Notes: generated from the sequence alone by a model not told the origin. 64,000 nt of DNA from Vampirovibrionales bacterium (GCA_029866025.1 JARXAD010000013.1:1-64000); one strand, 5' to 3'. Shown: positions 26,258 to 35,097, numbered from the stretch's first letter. Program-made: numbers and translations.

Positions 26258-27283
26258 ATGCCCACTGCTACCATGACACACCCTTCGCTTCCCTCCACTG
26301 CTGTGGAAGACACCGTTGCAGCGACATTGGCACAAGCCCGCCAGGTACTTAGCATTGAGAGCGAAGCCCTCACGGCGGTGTCTCGCCAATTAACAGCCGA
26401 TTTTGTGACGGCCATTGATTTATTGCAGCAGTGCCAAGGGCGTGTGGTGATTACGGGCATGGGAAAAAGCGGTCACATTGGTCAAAAAATGGCGGCTACT
26501 TTTTCCAGTACCGGTACGCCGGCCTTGTTTTTACACCCTGCGGAAGGTTCTCACGGAGACCTCGGCACCTTAACACGCCAGGACGTGGTGATTGCCATTT
26601 CCAACAGTGGTGAAACCCCCGAAATTTTGGCGGTGTTGCCTCTTATCAAGCGTTTTGGCCTGCCCCTTATTGCAATGACGGGTGGCATTGATTCCACCCT
26701 CTCGCGACAAGCCGATGCGTTGTTGAATGTGTCGGTGCCTCAAGAGGCCTGTCCCTTAGGGTTGGCCCCCACCGCCAGCACCACGGCCACCTTGGCTTTG
26801 GGCGATGCCTTGGCTGTGGTTTTGTTGGAGCGTCGTGGCTTTACCCCGGAAGACTTTGCTATGTTTCATCCCGCCGGTTCCTTGGGCAAACGGCTGCTGT
26901 GGACCGTCAGCGATTTAATGCGCTCCGGCGTCGAGCTTCCCATTGTTTCCTCAGCGGCGGGCTTTATTAGTGTTCTTAGCGAAATGAATCAAAAAACCTT
27001 GGGGTTGGCGCTGGTAATGTCTGCAACGCAAGGCTTGTTGGGCATTATTACCGATGGGGATATTCGCCGTGGCGTGACCCAGCAATCCGATGTTTCTCAA
27101 TTAACGGCGGCGACCTTAATGAGCACGTCGCCCAAAACCATTCGTCCCGATGCCTTGGCTTTAGAAGCCTTGCGCCACATGGAAGAACACCGCATTACGG
27201 TGTTGGTGGTGCAACGCCCCGAAGAGTCGACGCCGTGTGGGGTAATTCACCTGCATGATGTGATGCGGGCTGGGATTGCCTAA
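26258..27283 (+). CDS. kdsD: Arabinose-5-phosphate isomerase
   Basis: Converts ribulose-5-phosphate to arabinose-5-phosphate, the first step to Kdo of lipopolysaccharide. SIS domain (residues 30-190) with GMGKSGHIGQKMAATFSSTG, HGDLG and SNSGETPE, followed by two CBS domains (210-341). The PLGLAPTASTT stretch is diagnostic for the KpsF/GutQ family. Its stop overlaps the kdsC start (TAATG). Confidence 0.93.
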   Translation: MPTATMTHPSLPSTAVEDTVAATLAQARQVLSIESEALTAVSRQLTADFVTAIDLLQQCQGRVVITGMGKSGHIGQKMAATFSSTGTPALFLHPAEGSHGDLGTLTRQDVVIAISNSGETPEILAVLPLIKRFGLPLIAMTGGIDSTLSRQADALLNVSVPQEACPLGLAPTASTTATLALGDALAVVLLERRGFTPEDFAMFHPAGSLGKRLLWTVSDLMRSGVELPIVSSAAGFISVLSEMNQKTLGLALVMSATQGLLGIITDGDIRRGVTQQSDVSQLTAATLMSTSPKTIRPDALALEALRHMEEHRITVLVVQRPEESTPCGVIHLHDVMRAGIA

Positions 27284-27816
27284 TGACCAGTGCCTGGGAT
27301 GAAGGAACACGGTTGCATGAAGCCGCCAAAGAAATTCGCTTACTGGTGTTTGACGTGGATGGCGTGTTGACCAATGGCCAGCTGTGGTATGGGCCAGAAG
27401 ATGCTGAGTTTAAGGCCTTTAATGTAAAAGATGGCCAGGGCATTGCGTGGTGGAACCAGCTTGCAGGGCGCCAAAGCATTATTATTACCGCCCGCTCCAG
27501 CGAGATTGTTCGGCGTCGGGGCGATGAGCTTGGAGTGGCCGCCGTGTTTGAGGGCCAAAAAAATAAGTGGGCGTGCTTGCAAACGTATCTTTCAGAGAAC
27601 AACCTTGCGCTTAACCAGGTGGCGTATATGGGTGATGATTGGCCCGATATTGCGTGTTTGCAACACGTGGGATTGGCCACCTGTCCTGTTGATGCTGTGG
27701 CCGAAGTTCAAAGCGTGTGCGACTGGGTTGCTAGCCTTCCCGGAGGACAGGGTGCCGTGCGAGACTTGATCAACCGCCTGTGTGAGGCGCAAGGATTGTT
27801 GCCACAGTTTGTTTAG
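27283..27816 (+). CDS. kdsC: Kdo-8-phosphate phosphatase
   Basis: HAD-superfamily phosphatase, 177 residues, type C0 without a cap. Catalytic DVDGVLT near the start (FDVDGVLTNG), then ITARSSEIVRRR, the Lys of GQKNKWACL, and MGDDWPDI. It removes phosphate from Kdo-8-P in the cytoplasm. Coupled to kdsD by a one-base overlap; together they show that the cell makes Kdo and hence an LPS-type outer membrane. Confidence 0.93.
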   Translation: MTSAWDEGTRLHEAAKEIRLLVFDVDGVLTNGQLWYGPEDAEFKAFNVKDGQGIAWWNQLAGRQSIIITARSSEIVRRRGDELGVAAVFEGQKNKWACLQTYLSENNLALNQVAYMGDDWPDIACLQHVGLATCPVDAVAEVQSVCDWVASLPGGQGAVRDLINRLCEAQGLLPQFV

Positions 27817-27855
27817 TTCTTAGCCGTATTTTTTCGCTTTGTTTTTTAAGGTGTG

Positions 27856-28611
27856 ATGCTCATGGATGTTTCTTATTTAATTGCCCTGTTTAGCCGCCCC
27901 GAAACCTATTTAAGCTTGGTTACGCTGCTATTTTTAGAGGTGGTATTGGGTGTTGATAACATTATTTTTATTGCCATTTTGGCGGCCAAACTCCCCAAAG
28001 AACAACAGCCCAAAGCGCGCCTGTATGGCTTATCCATTGCCATTTTGGGTCGCTTGGGCATGCTAGCGGGCATTGCCTGGCTTACCAAACTCACAACACC
28101 CTTGTTTCACCTAGGGCCGTTAGCACCCTCGGGGCGCGATCTCATTTTGTTGGGTGGCGGTTTGTTTCTTATTTATAAAAGTGCTCAAGAAATTTACGAA
28201 AAAGTGGAAAGCAAAGAAGAATCCGAACTTCGGGTAAAGGGCGAAAGTTTTGCTGCCATTGTGGGCCAAATTATTATTATTGATATGGTGTTTTCACTAG
28301 ACAGCATTATTACCGCGGTGGGGTTGGTAAACGAGCTAGCCATTATGTTTGCTGCCGTTATTTTAAGTTTGTTTTTAATGTTGGCGGCCAGCGCTGGCAT
28401 TGCTGCCATGCTGGATCGTCACCCCTCTTTAAAAATACTGGGGCTTAGTTTTTTATTGATGATTGGTACCTTGCTGACTGCCGAAGCCTTCCATTACGAA
28501 ATTCCTCGTGGCTATATTTACTGCTCCCTTGGGTTTTCCTTACTGGTGCAGTGGTTTAATATTATGATTCATGAAAATCAAGAAAAGAAAAAATTACAAG
28601 AAAAAACCTAA
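27856..28611 (+). CDS. TerC-family integral membrane protein
   Basis: About 250 residues, seven or more helices. The TerC signature is clear: FLEVVLGVDNIIFIAILAAK and a second acidic site IDMVFSLDSIITAVG; these Asp/Asn residues are thought to bind metal. Family members act in metal (manganese, tellurite) homeostasis or in metalation of exported proteins. Starts at ATG 27856 or 27862 both fit the TAAGG at 27846-27850. Confidence 0.9.
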   Translation: MLMDVSYLIALFSRPETYLSLVTLLFLEVVLGVDNIIFIAILAAKLPKEQQPKARLYGLSIAILGRLGMLAGIAWLTKLTTPLFHLGPLAPSGRDLILLGGGLFLIYKSAQEIYEKVESKEESELRVKGESFAAIVGQIIIIDMVFSLDSIITAVGLVNELAIMFAAVILSLFLMLAASAGIAAMLDRHPSLKILGLSFLLMIGTLLTAEAFHYEIPRGYIYCSLGFSLLVQWFNIMIHENQEKKKLQEKT

Positions 28612-28626
28612 TAATTATAGCCACCA

Positions 28627-29862
28627 TTACTTACGCTGCACATCCACCAAGCGAATACGCAAACGTCCATCGTACACAGCGTCCATCTTAATCACATCGC
28701 CCGGTTGTACGGCTATGCCTTGGGGCAAGGTATACACCAACTGGGTCCAGTGGGTATCGGGCGCCCAGGGAGAATTTGTCAGTACCGTTTCGTCATCCAG
28801 CCACGCTGTAAAATACGCCACATAGCCGCTAAACTGCCCTGCTGTTTTAATGGTTAATTCAAAAGGCTGGCTAAACACGGGATTGGTAATGGTGGTTAGA
28901 TCCAAGGTGGTTACTGTCACCGGGTCACTCAGCACACGTTCCATCTCGGGCCGAAAGCGGGCATTGCGAATGCTGGGCTTTACGGCAAGCAACTCACCCA
29001 AGGGCTCAAAATTAATGCCGTATAAATCGTGAAGTTCTTTGACTTGTTGAGGTTTTACCAGTGGTAGTTCCCCATGAATCGCCGCTACTTCAATGGCTAG
29101 TTTTCCAGGAATGAGGCGCGCATTGGGAGCTAGCAATCGGTCGCGCACGTCCATGGTAAATTCCAGCACGTGTTCTTCTAAAATACCGTTGCCTAAAATC
29201 TCACTCACCAATACGGTGGGGGGTTCACTAAACACACTGGCATCCATGTTGCCGCTAGTGCCGTGTAAAATGGTCACATTATCCAACCCGTTGTGCTTGG
29301 CTAATTTACGGGCCAAATCGGCCACATCCTGATTTTTTTCAATGCCATACACGTGCTTGGCACCCGCTTTGGCAGCCAAAAATCCTAAAATGCCACTGCC
29401 ACACCCTAAATCCAACACCACATCATCGGGCGTAATGGTGCGCTCAATGGCTCGTCGGTACGCTGCTACACGAACGTTATCGCGCAACATTAGCAAATGA
29501 TTTTCAGGATTAAAGTGAAGGTTGGCCCCAACACTTTCGGCAATGCGGTTGTCCAGCGATTCATGGCCTTCGCTGTCGTCGGTAATAATGACCTTCATTT
29601 GATACAGCGTGTTTAAATGCTGCAAAATTTTAGGATAATCTGTCGGGTCGGGCCAATTGGCTAAAATGCTTTCTACTGTGCGCCAATCAGTAATGTCCCA
29701 TAAAATCAGCATAATATCGGATTGAATGCGCAACGCTTGCCCATCGGAATACACATTGGTGAGCTGCAAGAAATTAGTCCCATCAAACCGAATGTAGGTA
29801 TCTGGATTAATTTTGACCCGATGTTGGGGTTCCAGTCGTTGAAGAGTTGGTAAGAGTGTCAT
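28627..29862 (-). CDS. PRMT-like SAM-dependent methyltransferase
   Basis: A 411-residue class I methyltransferase. SAM motif I is VLDLGCGSGILGFLAAKAGAK, followed by acidic GIEKN. The segment VSEILGNGILEE looks like the double-E loop of protein arginine methyltransferases. N-terminal 110 residues form a separate small domain with strand-helix pattern (ALRIQSDIMLILWDITDWR). Bacterial PRMT-like proteins are uncommon; substrate unknown. ATG 29862 was chosen over a GTG four codons earlier. Confidence 0.75.
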   Translation of the reverse strand: MTLLPTLQRLEPQHRVKINPDTYIRFDGTNFLQLTNVYSDGQALRIQSDIMLILWDITDWRTVESILANWPDPTDYPKILQHLNTLYQMKVIITDDSEGHESLDNRIAESVGANLHFNPENHLLMLRDNVRVAAYRRAIERTITPDDVVLDLGCGSGILGFLAAKAGAKHVYGIEKNQDVADLARKLAKHNGLDNVTILHGTSGNMDASVFSEPPTVLVSEILGNGILEEHVLEFTMDVRDRLLAPNARLIPGKLAIEVAAIHGELPLVKPQQVKELHDLYGINFEPLGELLAVKPSIRNARFRPEMERVLSDPVTVTTLDLTTITNPVFSQPFELTIKTAGQFSGYVAYFTAWLDDETVLTNSPWAPDTHWTQLVYTLPQGIAVQPGDVIKMDAVYDGRLRIRLVDVQRK

Positions 29863-29914
29863 ACAGCCACACACTTTGTTTTACAGGGAACAAAAGACAA
29901 CTTATATCGCCACG

Positions 29915-31159
29915 TCATGGGCAACACCCCACCGGGGCTTGTTCGCTAAACATTGGTTTTCCAAAATAGGATTTTTGAGCCGTTTGTCGCGTTAAGTACA
30001 AATGGGGGTACCACGTCTGTTCGGTAAACCCAAAACGGCGATACATACGTAATGAGGTAACATTATCGGTGCCGGTGGTGGCAGTAATTTTAGCCAATAA
30101 CCATTGACCTTGCCCAATACCTTTCATCAATCGAACCAAGGTATGGCGCAACAGTTGCGTACCTAACCCTAACGAACGTACTGTGGATGAAGACGAATCG
30201 TTAAAGCTATTTGGCTCTGGCTTTCGAGCAGAAGGGTGAACCCCAATGAGAGCAATATTGGCCGTCATGGCATCGGTATGCAGCACAAAGCAAAACCCAA
30301 CGGTCTGATTATCTTTTATTAGGAGTGTGGACCATTCGGGGCGGAACGCTCCCATGTCGCCACGCAGCATGGAATCCAAAGCCAACCGAGCGCCCGATGC
30401 TGTTTTAAAGCGTGGATCCCATAACGCATCCACTTCGGTGGAAAAGCAGGCCACAATCGTATTGCAAAGAGCGGTTAACGCTTCTTCAGAGGGCTGGCGC
30501 GTACTAAAAAATTCTTGCCAACTCATCACTGAGAAATCACACGCAAGGGGCGGTAAGGTCTCGTGCTGATGCTGAAGGACAGGCAATGTTAGTTCGCCCA
30601 TTAGATCTAATTCAACAATGCATTGCCCCACGGGCTTAAACCCGTACCAAGGGGCTGTAAGAACATACTCGCTTTGTTTTCCCAGTAGTGCGTAGCTAAT
30701 GGTTTCCCAGTCATCCCGCTGTGCCACATCGGTTAAAAATTGTCTAAAGATAATATCCAAGGCTGCTTTAGGTTCTACCCCTTCTTGGAGTGCCAGGATG
30801 TTCACCTCAATGGAACCATGGGGTTCGATGCCATAGAGTAAAAATCCCCAGTCTTTTCCTTCCGCAGTATCGGTTAGTAATAGGCCCTGTAAAAACCCTT
30901 GTTGTATTGCTGTTGTTACCACATTAAATGGCAGCGGTGCTTCATGCCAACCGTACTGGCTAATGGCACAGGAACAAAAGCCTTCCCATAAAGGCTTAAG
31001 ACGAGGCCACACCGTGGCCTGCGAGAGTGAAACAGCTTGTAGCACGCGAAGGTAAACGCCACTCCATACACACGAATACTGGTGCGTATTGTAGCGGACG
31101 ACACATGTCTGCCGTTCACCGAAGCTTTCAACCTCCTCTATCCAGCCGAGGCTCCCCAA
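29915..31159 (-). CDS. Tandem GNAT-like protein
   Basis: A 414-residue protein that looks like two acetyltransferase folds in series. The C-terminal one (about 255-395) is clearer: ALIGVHPSARK, a loop RSLGLGTQLLRHTL that fits the acetyl-CoA site, and SLRMYRRFGF. The N-terminal copy (about 45-200) has SIEVNILALQEGVEPKAA and may be inactive. It is directly upstream of the PRMT-like gene on the same strand (53 bases), so the pair might modify the same target. The start (TTG 31159) is uncertain. Confidence 0.6.
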   Translation of the reverse strand: MGSLGWIEEVESFGERQTCVVRYNTHQYSCVWSGVYLRVLQAVSLSQATVWPRLKPLWEGFCSCAISQYGWHEAPLPFNVVTTAIQQGFLQGLLLTDTAEGKDWGFLLYGIEPHGSIEVNILALQEGVEPKAALDIIFRQFLTDVAQRDDWETISYALLGKQSEYVLTAPWYGFKPVGQCIVELDLMGELTLPVLQHQHETLPPLACDFSVMSWQEFFSTRQPSEEALTALCNTIVACFSTEVDALWDPRFKTASGARLALDSMLRGDMGAFRPEWSTLLIKDNQTVGFCFVLHTDAMTANIALIGVHPSARKPEPNSFNDSSSSTVRSLGLGTQLLRHTLVRLMKGIGQGQWLLAKITATTGTDNVTSLRMYRRFGFTEQTWYPHLYLTRQTAQKSYFGKPMFSEQAPVGCCP

Positions 31160-31253
31160 TGAGCCTATTTAAATTTAAAGGAGTGAGGTGGCTGCCTTAA
31201 AAACCTGCATAATCAGTTTGTTGTAATACCTGCTAATGTAACGTCCGTTATCG

Positions 31254-32207
31254 TTAAGCTACAATGGAACCGGCACGACAGGCAGTAAAAATAGTTAGGG
31301 TTTTTTTACTGCCTAAGTACGTGCTTAACAGGTTTTTATAGTCGGATTCCGTTACTTTGTGGGCCTCATTTCCTTTATCCCAAAAGGTAATATGATGAGC
31401 CCCCTCCGGTGCCGATTCGTCTCGAGGTTTATCTCGATTGCTGTGATCGGGCATGGCCACAATCACGATTTCGGCGTGCGGTTGATTGGCCGACAACTCT
31501 TTGATTCGCTTCAGTTGCCCTTCAATGGAAGCCGTGGAGGTACTGGCCCGAAACAAATGATTGGCGGGTACATTGTACTCTTCTTGAAGGTTTTGATTGA
31601 AGCGGTTCAATTGATCGGTTTTATTATTGCTGCCAATGCATAGCACGTAGCGTGGTTTATGCGGGTTTGTGTTGTCTTCTTTTTTAAATCCTTTAAAGCT
31701 TTGCGCGGACTGAACCCCGTGATGGACTCCCCATTCTCGATGGGGTGGTGTTCCATCATCCACGATAAAGTCTTTGTAGCCCTTTTGTTTTTGGTTCTTT
31801 AAGGCTTCTTGCAAGCTGGCTGTATTCCGGGTCTGATTTTCCAGATCGAGTAATGCATTGCTGTACTGCTGACCTTTTTTCCCTTCGGGTACATTGACCA
31901 CGTATGATACCCGTTCCCGTTGGCCTGCCACTCCATAATACGAGGGCTTGTAGGTTTGACTCGGTGGCTTATCCACTGTGGGTGGATGATTAAAAGGGTT
32001 ATTGAGGGTAAAGCCATCCGCTTTGGCGTGCTTAAACAGCGTAACGCCCAAAAATAAAAGCAGGGCTCCTCCTACCACCGTCCCCCCGTCGGGCAGTGAA
32101 GAAGCCTCTGCTGATGGATAATAGGCAGAGGGGCTTGCGCCCCCGTTGCCATAGTATGGGGTTGGGTAGGCCCCCCCGGACCCACCGAACCACGGTGTGT
32201 TCTTCAT
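31254..32207 (-). CDS. Membrane-anchored protein with caspase-like (clan CD) C-terminus
   Basis: A 317-residue protein: a Gly/Pro/Tyr-rich N-terminus (1-42), one membrane span (about 44-60, VVGGALLLFLGVTLF), a polar linker, and a folded C-terminal domain from about residue 185. That domain has the clan CD pattern: strand RYVLCIGSNN, a hydrophobic strand ending in His (AEIVIVAMPDHS, normally His-Gly), and a hydrophobic strand ending in T-A-C (TLTIFTACRAGS). The protein stops nine residues after that stretch begins its Cys loop, so a p10-like half is absent. Gly after the His is replaced by Ser. Activity is therefore uncertain. Last gene of the low-complexity cluster. Confidence 0.6.
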   Translation of the reverse strand: MKNTPWFGGSGGAYPTPYYGNGGASPSAYYPSAEASSLPDGGTVVGGALLLFLGVTLFKHAKADGFTLNNPFNHPPTVDKPPSQTYKPSYYGVAGQRERVSYVVNVPEGKKGQQYSNALLDLENQTRNTASLQEALKNQKQKGYKDFIVDDGTPPHREWGVHHGVQSAQSFKGFKKEDNTNPHKPRYVLCIGSNNKTDQLNRFNQNLQEEYNVPANHLFRASTSTASIEGQLKRIKELSANQPHAEIVIVAMPDHSNRDKPRDESAPEGAHHITFWDKGNEAHKVTESDYKNLLSTYLGSKKTLTIFTACRAGSIVA

Positions 32208-32246
32208 ATTCCCCCCAATAGCACGAAGTTTTTATCTGGTGCTAAA

Positions 32247-32897
32247 TTAGCCGTCGGCGTCTCCGGTGGTCTCACCAGCAGCCCCACCTGTTTTGGTTTT
32301 TTTAGGTGTTTTCTTGTTGTCAGTTGTTGCTAACAGTAACAGAAGTACCGCAGCACCGCCTAAAATCAAGGGTAAAGGGCTTTTCTTTCTGGGTGGCATG
32401 GGTGGCGGAGGCATGGGTGGCAAGTTAAAATTGTTGCCACCTACTTGGTTAAAATCACTTAAAGCGCCACCAATGTTTTGAGGAGGGAAGCCTTGGCCAC
32501 CGAGCTGACCATTAAACTGCCCGTTAAAGGGAATACCGCCGCCAAATGGCTGGGCACCCAGTTGACCTTGGAACTGACCGGAGAATGGAATGCCACCCCC
32601 AAACATGGGATGCTGTGGTGGGCACATAGGTGGCTGTATGTTTACCACAACCGGCGGTTGTGGCGGACACATCGGACGAGGTGGCGGGCACATCATCATG
32701 GGTTGTTGGGGTGGGCACTGATTGATATTAATGGATTGTGAGAAAAAATTGGGTTGCTGTGGCGGCGGGCAAAATTGCTGATGCACAGGCGGCGGGCAAT
32801 AGGGCCGCGGCTGCGGAGGATAGCAATTGACGGGAGGACGCTGAGGAGGATAACAACCCCCTTGAGCGATGGGCATTGCGTTAGCGAATGGGTACAT
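32247..32897 (-). CDS. Cys-Pro-Pro-rich single-span membrane protein
   Basis: A 216-residue protein. The first 95 residues are built from C-Y/P-P-P-Q-like units (CYPPQ, YCPPP, FCPPP, QCPPQ, MCPPP, MCPPQ) with about nine cysteines. Next comes a tandem repeat of about 19 residues (FGGGIPFSGQFQGQLG, then FGGGIPFNGQFNGQLG). One membrane span lies near residues 173-189 (PLILGGAAVLLLLLATT), followed by a Lys/Thr/Gly tail. Strong AAGGAG before the ATG. Composition recalls metal-binding or cross-linked surface proteins; no family recognised. Confidence 0.7.
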   Translation of the reverse strand: MYPFANAMPIAQGGCYPPQRPPVNCYPPQPRPYCPPPVHQQFCPPPQQPNFFSQSININQCPPQQPMMMCPPPRPMCPPQPPVVVNIQPPMCPPQHPMFGGGIPFSGQFQGQLGAQPFGGGIPFNGQFNGQLGGQGFPPQNIGGALSDFNQVGGNNFNLPPMPPPPMPPRKKSPLPLILGGAAVLLLLLATTDNKKTPKKTKTGGAAGETTGDADG

Positions 32898-33044
32898 AGT
32901 TGACTCCTTTGTTTATGAATAAATAACGGTGTGTAATAAAAAGGCGTGATAAACGAGGTGAATGAATAAGCATCAATAACCAAATAAATAAAAATAAATA
33001 ACGATTTATTAACGTAATTAATCTAGTTAAGTTCCATACGTTTC

Positions 33045-33689
33045 TTAGGTCGCAACATCGCTGCCAGGTTTGCTAAACAAGGTTTGAACCACGGGTAACA
33101 GTGCGGGTAAAAAGGGCAGTACTTTATCCAAATTAAAGCCTTTCTTTTCGCCATCGGCGTTGGTTTCTTTGGGTCCTTTAACAAGTTTGTACAGTACAAA
33201 ACCGCCAACCCCAATGCCCAACCACTTTAGTAGGTTATTTTTGGGTTTTTCCGGTGGCAAGGGTTGTTGAAATTGCTGCTGCTGTTGCTGAAATTGTTGG
33301 GCCTGTTGCTGTTGTTGCTGTGTTAATTGTTGTTGTTGGAATTGCTGAAGTTGTTGTTGCTGTTGTTGTAACTGGGCTTGTTGTTGTTCCACCACGCCCA
33401 TTAGTTTTAGTTGTTCTTGGAAGGGGGTAACCCCCATGGCGTTGGGCATCAGGCCCAGATTATTCAGTTGCACATCAAACAGAGAGTTGGCACCGCCGCC
33501 CAATCCACCGCCGCCCAATCCACCGCCGAGACCACCGACACCCAACCCGCTAAAGCCGGTATTAAGGCCGAGGTTGGCGCCACCGCCAAACCCTGCCGCA
33601 CCGCCACCGTAGTTAATAACCACGGAGGGTTGTTGGCCAAAGGCTTGCTGGCCGTAGGCAAAGGGTGGTGTAAACAAGCGGGGGGGCAT
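33045..33689 (-). CDS. Gly-rich and Gln-rich single-span membrane protein
   Basis: A 214-residue protein. Residues 28-70 are Gly-rich (GLGGGLGGGGLGGG), and residues 100-150 are nearly pure Gln, encoded by CAA/CAG repeats. A membrane span follows at about 160-176 (LLKWLGIGVGGFVLYKLV), then a polar segment and a final hydrophobic helix (VLPFLPALLPVVQTLF). The ATG at 33689 is followed at once by seven C (MPPRL), in frame here. The span layout matches the two neighbours, so these proteins may form one complex. Function unknown. Confidence 0.7.
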   Translation of the reverse strand: MPPRLFTPPFAYGQQAFGQQPSVVINYGGGAAGFGGGANLGLNTGFSGLGVGGLGGGLGGGGLGGGANSLFDVQLNNLGLMPNAMGVTPFQEQLKLMGVVEQQQAQLQQQQQQLQQFQQQQLTQQQQQQAQQFQQQQQQFQQPLPPEKPKNNLLKWLGIGVGGFVLYKLVKGPKETNADGEKKGFNLDKVLPFLPALLPVVQTLFSKPGSDVAT

Positions 33690-33711
33690 GATTGAATCCA
33701 AATACTATTTT

Positions 33712-34302
33712 CTATTTACTGGGCTTAATCTTTGCGGCCTCTTCACGAGCTTTCTTTTCTTGATCGGTTTCTGTTTTTACTACGGCTCCATGCTGATCTG
33801 CTTTGGCGGTCCAGCCTTTTACTGCCTGCTCGGCTTCCTGATCCAGCTGTTCTTTTGTTTTTAAAGTAGCACCGCCGCCAGTAGCGCTCAGAGAGGCACT
33901 TGGGGTACCGCTGCCAGTGTTGTTGTCTTTTACAGCAGGGGTGCCAATGATTTTTCTCATAAACGGAAGTAGAATAGCGAGTCCGAACACGGCGGCGCCT
34001 GCCGTAATCGCCGCTTTCACGGTGCTTGCTTTCCGCTCTTTGTTTTGGGCATCAAATTCTAGCTTGGTTCGTTCTGCGTCATTTGCTAAGGCTAATTTTT
34101 CACAAGGGTTGCAGTTGTTATTGCCGCCCCATCCAGGGTTAAACGAAGGTTGGAAGCAATCTTGCGGTCTACCAAAAGGACGAAACTGATTGCGATTGTA
34201 GGTATTGGGCTGACCATCGGGGAACCGCCGGTTTTGAAAATCCTGATTGTTAGAAAAACGTCGGTCGTAAGGAAAATAATTATTGGGCATATTGCCAGAC
34301 AT
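33712..34302 (-). CDS. Asn/Phe-rich single-span membrane protein, first of the cluster
   Basis: A 196-residue protein. N-terminal 70 residues are rich in Asn, Arg, Phe and Gln (FPYDRRFSNNQDFQNRRF) and end in a CNPCEK pair. A helical stretch leads into a membrane span (about 96-112, AAITAGAAVFGLAILLPF), then a Ser/Thr/Gly linker and a charged helix. ATG has GGAGG at 8 bases. An inverted-repeat element lies about 107 bases upstream (34409-34430). It heads a four-gene leftward cluster. No family recognised. Confidence 0.7.
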   Translation of the reverse strand: MSGNMPNNYFPYDRRFSNNQDFQNRRFPDGQPNTYNRNQFRPFGRPQDCFQPSFNPGWGGNNNCNPCEKLALANDAERTKLEFDAQNKERKASTVKAAITAGAAVFGLAILLPFMRKIIGTPAVKDNNTGSGTPSASLSATGGGATLKTKEQLDQEAEQAVKGWTAKADQHGAVVKTETDQEKKAREEAAKIKPSK

Positions 34303-34408
34303 AAATAGCCTCCATTTCCCACAGGGGGGATGTAGAAATGAATTAGGAAACGTTGAACATTAAGTGCTCGTGTATATATAAAAACAATTAATAGCATTCT
34401 GCTGTTAG

Positions 34409-34430
34409 TTTGTGACGCTTTGTAAACAAA
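34409..34430. promoter_or_regulatory. Inverted-repeat element upstream of the low-complexity cluster
   Basis: TTTGT (34409-34413) and ACAAA (34426-34430), 22 bases in all, 107 bases before the first gene of the cluster. A TATATATA stretch lies between it and that gene. Confidence 0.45.
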
Positions 34431-34551
34431 AAAGGCGGGATCTTGGTATTCGTCACGCTCTCACTGGGTTTGGGGTTGATTTGTTTTTTTGGTACAGTAG
34501 CCTCTACGGCGTTAAGCCGCTGTATTCCCCCCTCTTTACAAGGATTGACCC

Positions 34552-35037
34552 ATGGAACGTACTTTTATTGCCCTTAAGCCCGATGCCGTGCAACGTGGCT
34601 TGATTGGCGACATTACCGCCCGCTTTGAGCGCAAAGGCTTTAAGCTGATTGGCCTGAAGATGATGCAAGTGAGCCGCTCCATTGCCGAGCAGCACTACGG
34701 CGAGCACGCCAGCAAACCGTTCTTTGGCGGTTTGGTAGACTTTATTACCAGTGGCCCCATTGTGGCCATGGTGTGGGAAGGCACCAACGTGGTGTTGGAA
34801 TGCCGCAAGATGATGGGCGCCACCAACCCCAAAGATTCCGCTCTGGGCACCATTCGGGGCGACTACGCCGTGGATTTGGGTCGCAACATCGTTCATGGCA
34901 GCGATAGCGTGGAGAGTGCCGAGCGCGAGATTGGCATCTTCTTTAGCCCCAATGAGCTGGTGAGTGGCTGGTGCCGCAGCACCGAAGGCTGGTTGTACGA
35001 AAAACCCGAGCCCACCAAAACCGCCTGCTCCGTCTAA
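34552..35037 (+). CDS. ndk: Nucleoside diphosphate kinase
   Basis: Transfers the gamma-phosphate between nucleoside triphosphates and diphosphates. Start [17 protein letters not shown], the catalytic histidine in RNIVHGSDS, and VWEGTNVV are all typical. 161 residues, about ten longer than usual at the C-terminus. A terminator overlaps the stop codon. Confidence 0.96.
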   Translation: MERTFIALKPDAVQRGLIGDITARFERKGFKLIGLKMMQVSRSIAEQHYGEHASKPFFGGLVDFITSGPIVAMVWEGTNVVLECRKMMGATNPKDSALGTIRGDYAVDLGRNIVHGSDSVESAEREIGIFFSPNELVSGWCRSTEGWLYEKPEPTKTACSV

Positions 35038-35056
35038 CCCCCGAAGGGGGTTTATT
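35036..35056 (+). terminator. Terminator at the end of ndk
   Basis: AACCCCC-GAA-GGGGGTT stem (35036-35052) followed by TATTA; it includes part of the ndk stop codon. Confidence 0.65.
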
Positions 35057-35097
35057 ACACTAGCCTTGCTGGTATTCAATAAACCCTTTGTTTAACT

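Noticed and set aside
33255-33400. Possible CRISPR or tandem-repeat array at the CTG/TTG repeats
   Set aside because: The repeat is a triplet run coding for glutamine inside a gene; there are no spacers. No CRISPR array was found in the window.
34504-35079. Long open frame antisense to ndk
   Set aside because: It is the complement of a certain gene with GC-biased third positions; such shadows are expected and it has no recognisable domain.
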